Source of the DNA: Marinosulfonomonas sp.
GTDB taxonomy: Bacteria > Pseudomonadota > Alphaproteobacteria > Rhodobacterales > Rhodobacteraceae
Length of the DNA stretch: 12,000 nt
Assembly: GCA_019090845.1 (NCBI GenBank)
Contig: JAHRVD010000214.1
Location: 1-12,000, forward strand
Reading direction: 5' to 3'
Part shown: piece after piece, positions 7,257 to 12,000 of the stretch
Layout: each line of letters opens with the position of its first letter
Numbering within the stretch: the stretch's first letter is position 1
Translations under genes and position numbers: made by a program
Notes under the pieces: model-generated
The model's database searches: none
The model's input: only the letters and a program-made list of their open reading frames with translations
What the model was told of the DNA's origin: nothing

Positions 7257-9074
7257 TCACGCGCTGCGAGCGGCTCGTTTTCTTTCGTGGTGATCCAGAT
7301 GGCGTTTGCGCAGTCGGATTGACTGTGGCGTGACCTCGACCAGTTCATCGTTGTCAATATAGGCAATTGCCTGTTCCAGCGACAGGGTGACTGGCGTGGT
7401 CAGCCGCACCGCTTCATCGGTGCCCGATGCGCGCACGTTGGTCAGTTTTTTACCCTTCAGCGGGTTCACTTCCAGATCATTTTCGCGGCTGTGTTCGCCG
7501 ATAATCATGCCCTGATAAACCTGCTCCTGAGCACCGATGAACATGCGACCGCGATCTTCAAGGTTCCATAACGCGAAGGCTACGGATTGGCCGCTTTCCA
7601 TTGAAATCAATACACCGGCCCGCCGCCCCGGAATTGCGCCTTTATGGGGTGCCCATTCATGAAATACCCGGTTCAGAACCCCGGTTCCGCGTGTGTCGGT
7701 CATGAATTCGCCGTGGTAGCCGATCAATCCGCGTGACGGCACATGGGCCACGATCCGTGTTTTTCCAACACCTGCCGGTTTCATTTCGGCCAATTCGCCG
7801 CGACGTGTGCCGGTTATTTTTTCGATCACAACACCGGAATAATCGTCGTCAACGTCAATTGTGACTTCTTCAACCGGTTCAAGACGCACACCGTTTTCTT
7901 CGCGAAACAACACCTGCGGGCGCGAGATTGACAGCTCGAACCCTTCACGGCGCATGTTTTCGATCAACACACCCATTTGCAATTCGCCACGTCCGGCGAC
8001 TTCAAAGGCATCGCCACCGGGCGCATCCGTGATTTTAATCGCGACGTTGCTTTCAGCTTCCTTCATCAGGCGTTCGCGGATGACGCGCGATTGAACTTTT
8101 TTGCCTTCGCGGCCGGCAAGCGGGCTTGTGTTGATGCCAAATGTTACAGAAATCGTTGGTGGATCAATTGGTTGAGCTTGCAGAGGTTCCTCTACGGCCA
8201 AGGCGCAAATGGTGTCGGACACGGTTGCCTTGGCCATTCCGGCAAGGGTGACGATGTCGCCGGCGCGTGCTTCGTCGATTGGTTGCAAGGCAAGGCCACG
8301 GAACGCCTGAATTTTGGTGACGCGAAACTGTTCGACCTTTTGGCTGATACGCGACAACGCCTGAACCGTTGCGCCAGTTTTCAGGATGCCAGATTCTACC
8401 CGGCCTGTCAGCAAACGGCCAATAAACGGGTCTGCGCCCAATGTGGTGGCTAACATGCGGAATGGTTCGTCCAACTGGGTGATCTGACGTGGTTGGGGAA
8501 CATGGTTGACGACAAGGTTGAATAGCGCGTCCAGATCCTTGCGCGGCCCGTCCAACGCGGCGTCGGCCCAGCCAGAGCGGCCCGAGGCATAGAGATGCGG
8601 AAAATCAAGCTGGTCGTCATCAGCGCCAAGATTGGAAAACAGATCAAAACATTCGTCCAGTGCGCGGTCCGGTTCGGCGTCGGGTTTGTCGACTTTGTTC
8701 AGCACCACAATCGGGCGCAGGCCCAGTGCAAGTGCCTTGGAAGTCACAAATTTAGTCTGCGGCATCGGCCCTTCGGCAGCGTCTACCAGCAATACAACGC
8801 CATCGACCATCGACAGGATACGCTCTACTTCGCCACCGAAATCGGCGTGCCCCGGTGTGTCAACGATGTTGATGCGGGTGCCCTTCCACTCGACACTGGT
8901 CGCTTTGGCCAGAATGGTGATACCGCGTTCGCGTTCCAGATCGTTGCTGTCCAGCGCCCGTTCGGCGACGGCCTGATTTTCCCGGAATGCTCCGGATTGT
9001 TTTAACAGTTCGTCAACAAGCGTGGTTTTGCCGTGGTCAACGTGGGCGATAATCGCAATATTGCGCAGTTCCAT
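7257..9074 (-). CDS. typA: Ribosome-associated translational GTPase TypA/BipA
   Basis: TypA (BipA) is an EF-G-like GTPase that binds the 70S ribosome, aids 50S subunit assembly and affects stress and virulence traits. The 605 residues match the family length. GTP-binding motifs are in order: G1 AHVDHGKTT (10-18), RGIT of switch I (50-53), G3 DTPGHADF (72-79), G4 NKVD (126-129) and the G5 region ASGRSG (163-168). Beta-barrel, EF-G III/V-like and BipA-specific C-terminal domains follow. I chose the ATG at 9074 because [15 protein letters not shown] is the conserved start; the open frame extends 21 codons upstream but that segment (MRWPFRV...) is unlike TypA. The ribosome binding site is weak (AAAGAA). 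The gene converges on the DUF1330 gene, with only 8 bases between the stop codons and no hairpin there, so each transcript probably runs into the other gene. Confidence 0.98.
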   Translation of the reverse strand: MELRNIAIIAHVDHGKTTLVDELLKQSGAFRENQAVAERALDSNDLERERGITILAKATSVEWKGTRINIVDTPGHADFGGEVERILSMVDGVVLLVDAAEGPMPQTKFVTSKALALGLRPIVVLNKVDKPDAEPDRALDECFDLFSNLGADDDQLDFPHLYASGRSGWADAALDGPRKDLDALFNLVVNHVPQPRQITQLDEPFRMLATTLGADPFIGRLLTGRVESGILKTGATVQALSRISQKVEQFRVTKIQAFRGLALQPIDEARAGDIVTLAGMAKATVSDTICALAVEEPLQAQPIDPPTISVTFGINTSPLAGREGKKVQSRVIRERLMKEAESNVAIKITDAPGGDAFEVAGRGELQMGVLIENMRREGFELSISRPQVLFREENGVRLEPVEEVTIDVDDDYSGVVIEKITGTRRGELAEMKPAGVGKTRIVAHVPSRGLIGYHGEFMTDTRGTGVLNRVFHEWAPHKGAIPGRRAGVLISMESGQSVAFALWNLEDRGRMFIGAQEQVYQGMIIGEHSRENDLEVNPLKGKKLTNVRASGTDEAVRLTTPVTLSLEQAIAYIDNDELVEVTPQSIRLRKRHLDHHERKRAARSA

Positions 9075-9160
9075 TCGGGGTTCTTTCTTTGATGTAGCGC
9101 GCCACCTAGCGAAGATCACGCGAAAAGGCCAGCGCAATACCGCTATGCAGTCAGGACAAC

Positions 9161-9187
9161 GAAAAAGCGCAAGGCAATGCCCTGCGC
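9161..9187 (-). terminator. Intrinsic terminator of the SYLF-domain gene
   Basis: Read on the minus strand, GCGCAGGGCA pairs with TGCCTTGCGC (9167-9187) with one G-T wobble, followed by TTTTTC. It starts 25 bases after the stop codon at 9212 and would separate this gene from typA, which lies downstream on the same strand. The typA promoter should therefore lie between about 9075 and 9160, but I could not assign clear -35 and -10 elements there. Confidence 0.85.
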
Positions 9188-9211
9188 GATTTCATCAGAT
9201 TTTGGGTAAAT

Positions 9212-9772
9212 TCAGGGGATGATGCGGCTGTATTTTGTGCCCTCAACCGTTGCGCCGGCGATCAGACCGGCTTGCCCAAACACCACGGCCACAACAGGGG
9301 CCAATGTTGTCGTCGTGTCGGTCGAAATATTTTCGCCCCGGTCGTTCAGCGCGTATTCCAGATCGGCGCCCGCGGCCCAACCCGGTGATGAGCGGAAATC
9401 CTGCAAGGCTTCTTCGGTCATGAAAAACAGCGCATGTGCATATTGCTGCGCGCCGATCTGCAACCCAAAGCTGGCCTGTGCAGCGGAATAATAGTCGACC
9501 GTTACACCGCCGACCCGCAGCGCGCCGCGCCCGTAAGATCCGCCCAGACCAAAGCCGGCCTTGGTAATCAGCGGCATGACAAGAACACCCGCCGCCTTGT
9601 CATTCAGCGCCTGAGTTTCGGGCTGCGTGTTGAACAGATAATTCATCGTGCTGTCGACGCGCGCATCAATCGTATCGGCGCCGTTGCCGCCAATGCCATT
9701 GTCACATGCGGCCGCAAAAATAGTTGCGCTGAATGCGCACGCGATCATAAATCGTCGGGAAATCGTTTTCAT
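9212..9772 (-). CDS. YSC84/SYLF-domain putative lipoprotein
   Basis: The 186-residue product has a SYLF (DUF500/YSC84) domain, known in eukaryotic Ysc84 and SH3YL1 to bind phosphoinositide lipids; bacterial members are uncharacterised or implicated in envelope functions. The N terminus is a signal peptide (KTISRR, then a hydrophobic run 8-22) ending in AAAC, so Cys23 is a probable lipidation site, though -3 is Ala rather than the usual Leu. The SYLF domain covers about 57-186, with AAGVLVMP, KAGFGLGGSYGRGAL and the AGLIAGATVEGTKYSRI ending typical of the family. I chose ATG 9772 because the signal peptide begins there; the frame extends 30 codons upstream into a segment rich in Arg and Asn that overlaps the predicted promoter leader. 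A promoter at 9834-9862 and a terminator at 9161-9187 suggest a single-gene transcript. Confidence 0.88.
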   Translation of the reverse strand: MKTISRRFMIACAFSATIFAAACDNGIGGNGADTIDARVDSTMNYLFNTQPETQALNDKAAGVLVMPLITKAGFGLGGSYGRGALRVGGVTVDYYSAAQASFGLQIGAQQYAHALFFMTEEALQDFRSSPGWAAGADLEYALNDRGENISTDTTTTLAPVVAVVFGQAGLIAGATVEGTKYSRIIP

Positions 9773-9833
9773 TGGATACGCCCTTGTCTGCCGGTTGCCT
9801 CTGTTGCCCGCCTTATTTGGCCGGTCTGCCACA

Positions 9834-9862
9834 TCTATAGTGTATGCAAGCCGGGCTGTCAC
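9834..9862 (-). promoter_or_regulatory. Predicted sigma-70-type promoter of the SYLF-domain gene
   Basis: On the minus strand, GTGACA (9857-9862; 5 of 6 to the -35 consensus) and TATAGA (9834-9839; 4 of 6 to the -10 consensus) are separated by exactly 17 bases. The transcript would start near 9827, giving a leader of about 54 bases. The -10 element overlaps one copy of an 8-base direct repeat, whose second copy lies just upstream of the -35 element. Confidence 0.5.
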
Positions 9863-9873
9863 CAGCTATAGTG
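9835..9873. repeat. Direct repeat CTATAGTG, two copies 31 bp apart
   Basis: CTATAGTG occurs at 9835-9842 and again at 9866-9873, a spacing of 31 bp or about three helical turns. Each contains the palindrome CTATAG. The copies bracket the -35 element of the SYLF-gene promoter and one overlaps its -10, so they may be a regulator's binding sites; this is inference from position only. Confidence 0.45.
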
Positions 9874-9897
9874 GGCTGAGCAGGGTTCCGCCGGCCC

Positions 9898-10896
9898 CTA
9901 TTTGGCCAACAAACGCGCAGCCTCCAGCGCGAAATAGGTCAGGATGCCGTCACAACCGGCCCGTTTGAACACCATCAGGCTTTCCAGAATCACCTTGTCG
10001 CGGTCCAGCCATCCCTGATCCATCGCCCCGCGCAGCATCGCGTATTCACCTGACACCTGATAGGCGTAAGTGGGCGCGCCATAGGTGTCTTTCACCCGAC
10101 GACAGATATCCAGATAGGGCATTCCCGGTTTCACCATAACCATGTCAGCGCCCTCAGCCAGATCGCGCCCGACGATGCGGATTGCTTCGTCGGCGTTGGC
10201 CGGATCCATCTGATAGGTGTTCTTGTCGCCTTTCAGTGCGCCTGACGCCCCGACCGCATCACGAAACGGGCCATAAAACCCCGACGCGTATTTGGCAGCA
10301 TAGGACATGATGCAGGTCTTTTGGTGGCCCGCTGCCTCTAGTGCTGTTCGGATCGCACCGATACGCCCATCCATCATATCGGACGGGCCGATGATGTCGG
10401 CCCCCGCGTCGGCCTGCGCCAGCGCCATTTTGACAAGTGCGGCGACCGTTTCATCGTTTAGAATTTCGCCGTCGACGACAAACCCGTCGTGGCCGTTGAT
10501 ATTATAGGGGTCCAGAGCCACATCGGTCATGACGGCGATTTCAGGAACCTCAGCCTTGAGCATACGGATCGCCCGGTTCGCCAGATTGTCCGGGTTCCAT
10601 GCGTCGGCACAATCTTCGGTTTTCAGGGATTGCTCGATATAGGGAAACAGGCAAATGGCGCGAATGCCCAGTTGGGCGGCTTTGGCGGCGTTTGCTACCA
10701 GAATGTCCAGGGTCTGGCGCTGAACGCCGGGCATCGAGGCAATTGGCGTGACCTCATTTTTGCCCTCACGAATAAACACCGGCCAGATCAGATCATCTGT
10801 GCTTAGAGTGTTTTCGCGCTGCAATGCGCGCAACGCCGGGCTTTGTCGCAGCCGGCGAAAACGGCTGGCAGGGTAGGGAGCTGTGGAATTGGCCAT
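9898..10896 (-). CDS. hemB: Delta-aminolevulinic acid dehydratase (porphobilinogen synthase)
   Basis: HemB condenses two 5-aminolevulinates into porphobilinogen in the cytoplasm, a shared step toward haem, cobalamin and bacteriochlorophyll. The protein has 332 residues, normal for the family. The two active-site lysines are visible: Lys202 (SYAAKYASGFYGPFRDA) and the Schiff-base Lys256 (MVMVKPGMPYLD). The metal-site segment TDVALDPYNINGHDG (124-138) has Asp and Ala where zinc enzymes have cysteines, so this belongs to the non-zinc (magnesium-type or metal-independent) class, as in Pseudomonas and Rhodobacter. I chose ATG 10896 because GAGGA lies 8 bases upstream on the minus strand; in-frame starts at 10905 and 10920 lack that signal. 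The gene is divergent from the membrane-protein gene at 11016. No clear terminator follows the stop, so some read-through into the SYLF gene is possible. Confidence 0.99.
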   Translation of the reverse strand: MANSTAPYPASRFRRLRQSPALRALQRENTLSTDDLIWPVFIREGKNEVTPIASMPGVQRQTLDILVANAAKAAQLGIRAICLFPYIEQSLKTEDCADAWNPDNLANRAIRMLKAEVPEIAVMTDVALDPYNINGHDGFVVDGEILNDETVAALVKMALAQADAGADIIGPSDMMDGRIGAIRTALEAAGHQKTCIMSYAAKYASGFYGPFRDAVGASGALKGDKNTYQMDPANADEAIRIVGRDLAEGADMVMVKPGMPYLDICRRVKDTYGAPTYAYQVSGEYAMLRGAMDQGWLDRDKVILESLMVFKRAGCDGILTYFALEAARLLAK

Positions 10897-10918
10897 GAAA
10901 GTCATCCTCGTGTCACAC

Positions 10919-10941
10919 AAAAACCGCTTGGCATGGTTTTT
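10919..10941. repeat. Perfect inverted repeat in the hemB divergent region
   Basis: AAAAACC (10919-10925) and GGTTTTT (10935-10941) form 7-bp perfect arms around a 9-base spacer. It lies between the divergent hemB and 11016 genes, 23 bases upstream of the hemB start. It could be an operator or a leader hairpin: in either direction the 3' arm ends in a T run. I could not assign convincing promoter elements for either gene. Confidence 0.4.
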
Positions 10942-11015
10942 AGACTATCTCAAGGGTGGGCATTCGATTAGCTGAACGCTAGGGTCGCGCGGGATTTGCA
11001 TAAGGATACCTGAAA

Positions 11016-11543
11016 TTGGACTGGTATGAGACCGTTTTTGAAGTGATCGACATGCGGTCATTTTCAAATTTGTGGTATTGGATTGCGCTTGCGGTGATCT
11101 GGTCTACGGCCAGCCACTGGGTGTTGGGTGTTCCCTATGATATGGTCCTGAAGGCGCGACGCCGTGGTGGTCAGGCAGAGGTGGACCTGCATGATCTGGT
11201 GCGCATCAACTGCAACAGGTTGCTTTATATCGGGCGAGTGTCCGGGCTTTGGATGCTTGCGTTTGGTTGTGCGGTGATCTCGGGTCTGTTTATGCTGGGG
11301 TTCTGGTATGGTATCGAATTTGCGCAGGCGCTGATCATGTTCGTTTTTCCGTTGTCGATCATCGGCTTGTTGTCGATGTCCACGGCGCGGCTGATCTCGG
11401 ACGAGGGCGCAACGGGTGATTTGTTATATAAGCGGCTTGGACGGCATCGCCTTTACACGCAGATCATCGGTATGCTGTCGGTATTTGTTACCGCGATGTG
11501 GGGGATGTTCCAAAATCTGGCGGTTGGTCCGCTTGGTGGTTGA
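11016..11543 (+). CDS. Conserved roseobacter inner-membrane protein (database label 'component of SufBCD complex')
   Basis: This is a 175-residue protein with four predicted membrane helices, at about 19-38, 74-97, 101-121 and 148-166. From memory, close relatives in Rhodobacteraceae carry the label 'component of SufBCD complex', but nothing here supports a role in Fe-S assembly: there are no suf genes nearby, the protein is membrane-embedded and its two cysteines (66 and 84) form no motif. The proposed start is TTG at 11016, with AAGGA (11002-11006) 9 bases upstream; it gives MDWYETVFEVIDMRSFSNLWYW, which I recognise as the conserved N terminus. The next in-frame ATG (11052) has no such signal. 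mfd begins 30 bases downstream on the same strand, so the two may share a transcript. Its function is unknown. Confidence 0.85.
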   Translation: MDWYETVFEVIDMRSFSNLWYWIALAVIWSTASHWVLGVPYDMVLKARRRGGQAEVDLHDLVRINCNRLLYIGRVSGLWMLAFGCAVISGLFMLGFWYGIEFAQALIMFVFPLSIIGLLSMSTARLISDEGATGDLLYKRLGRHRLYTQIIGMLSVFVTAMWGMFQNLAVGPLGG

Positions 11544-11573
11544 CACTGCACACCGAGGCTTTAGCTGAACTTC

Positions 11574-12000
11574 ATGTCTGAAACCGGTCACATAACTGCT
11601 GGCGGCGCGCCCGAAGGGTTTGACGCAAGGGTTCTGCTGCGCGAGCTGGAAAAATCCGGCGCGCCGGTGATCCATGTGGCGCGCGATGACAAGCGGCTTG
11701 CCGCGATGCAGGCGGCGCTGGCCTTTTTTGCGCCCCACATCCCGGTGCTTAGTTTTCCTGCCTGGGATTGCCTGCCTTATGACCGGATGTCTCCCAATGC
11801 AGATGTCTCGGCCACCAGAATGGCGACATTGGCCGCACTGACCCACGCCATGCCCGACCAGTTTATCCTGTTGACGACGCTCGCCGCCGCGACCCAGAAA
11901 ATTCCGACCCGGGCGGTGCTGCGCGATGCGTCGTTCACGGCCACGGTTAACCAGCAGATTGACGAAAAGGCCCTGCGCGAGTTTCTGACCCGGATGGGGT
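11574..12000 (+). CDS. mfd: Transcription-repair coupling factor Mfd, N-terminal part (3' end outside window)
   Basis: Mfd is a DNA translocase that removes RNA polymerase stalled at lesions and recruits UvrA for nucleotide excision repair. The window holds 142 codons, open to the right edge. The segment belongs to the UvrB-like N-terminal module: GGAPEGFDARVLL near the start, GAPVIHVARDDKRL, then FPAWDCLPYDRMSPNADVSA (61-80), a pattern shared with UvrB and diagnostic for Mfd. The helicase and RNA-polymerase-interaction domains lie outside. ATG 11574 is the natural start because the preceding gene ends at 11543 and the conserved N terminus begins here. The ribosome binding site is weak: GAGG lies 16 bases upstream. 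Confidence 0.95.
   Translation, partial: MSETGHITAGGAPEGFDARVLLRELEKSGAPVIHVARDDKRLAAMQAALAFFAPHIPVLSFPAWDCLPYDRMSPNADVSATRMATLAALTHAMPDQFILLTTLAAATQKIPTRAVLRDASFTATVNQQIDEKALREFLTRMG

Noticed and set aside
7977..8453. 158-codon open frame antisense to typA
   Set aside because: It is a shadow of the typA coding sequence; the typA protein match is unambiguous.
9075..9137. 21-codon N-terminal extension of TypA
   Set aside because: The extension is unlike TypA, whose conserved start is MELRN, and would overlap the region where the promoter is expected.
9773..9862. 30-codon N-terminal extension of the SYLF protein
   Set aside because: It would place a signal peptide internally and begins inside the predicted promoter.
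1..12000. Mobile elements, CRISPR array, tRNA or rRNA genes, prophage or toxin-antitoxin genes
   Set aside because: I looked for transposase motifs, regularly spaced repeats, tRNA-like arms and short unfamiliar gene pairs and found none; the gene content is core chromosome throughout.

Overview
The window looks like a stretch of ordinary chromosome from an alphaproteobacterium, most likely Rhodobacterales (Roseobacter group). The evidence is the gene order rsmB-type methyltransferase / cckA / recA / alaS / DUF1330 / typA / SYLF lipoprotein / hemB / small membrane protein / mfd, the presence of a CckA hybrid kinase, a perfect CtrA-type site (TTAA-N7-TTAA) and Rhodobacter-type SOS boxes (GTTC-N7-GATC and GAAC-N7-GAAC) at recA. 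Genus and species cannot be read from the sequence. I see no mobile element, CRISPR array, tRNA, rRNA or horizontally acquired island.

Layout. Positions 1-402 hold the C-terminal 133 codons of an RNA cytosine-5 methyltransferase. A 100-base gap carries a small hairpin and the CtrA-type site, followed by cckA (503-2809), the sensor kinase at the head of the CckA-ChpT-CtrA phosphorelay. A 263-base AT-rich gap carries the recA promoter with two SOS boxes 31 bp apart; recA (3073-4176) ends in a strong intrinsic terminator. alaS (4298-6958) follows, with a DUF1330 gene two bases behind it (6961-7248). That pair runs convergently into typA (7257-9074, minus), leaving an 8-base gap. A terminator at 9161-9187 ends the minus-strand SYLF-domain lipoprotein gene (9212-9772), which has its own promoter at 9834-9862. 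hemB (9898-10896, minus) lies upstream of it. A divergent intergenic region with a perfect 7-bp inverted repeat separates hemB from a plus-strand four-helix membrane protein (11016-11543). Thirty bases later begins mfd (11574 to the right edge).

The genes are core functions: rRNA modification, cell-cycle and motility signalling, recombination and SOS, alanine charging, ribosome-associated GTPase, tetrapyrrole synthesis and transcription-coupled repair. I do not see a new multi-gene system. The parts most worth a second look are regulatory (the CtrA site on the gene for CtrA's own upstream kinase, the paired SOS boxes at recA, the repeat-flanked SYLF promoter) and three poorly understood small genes (DUF1330, SYLF lipoprotein, and the membrane protein often labelled 'component of SufBCD complex').
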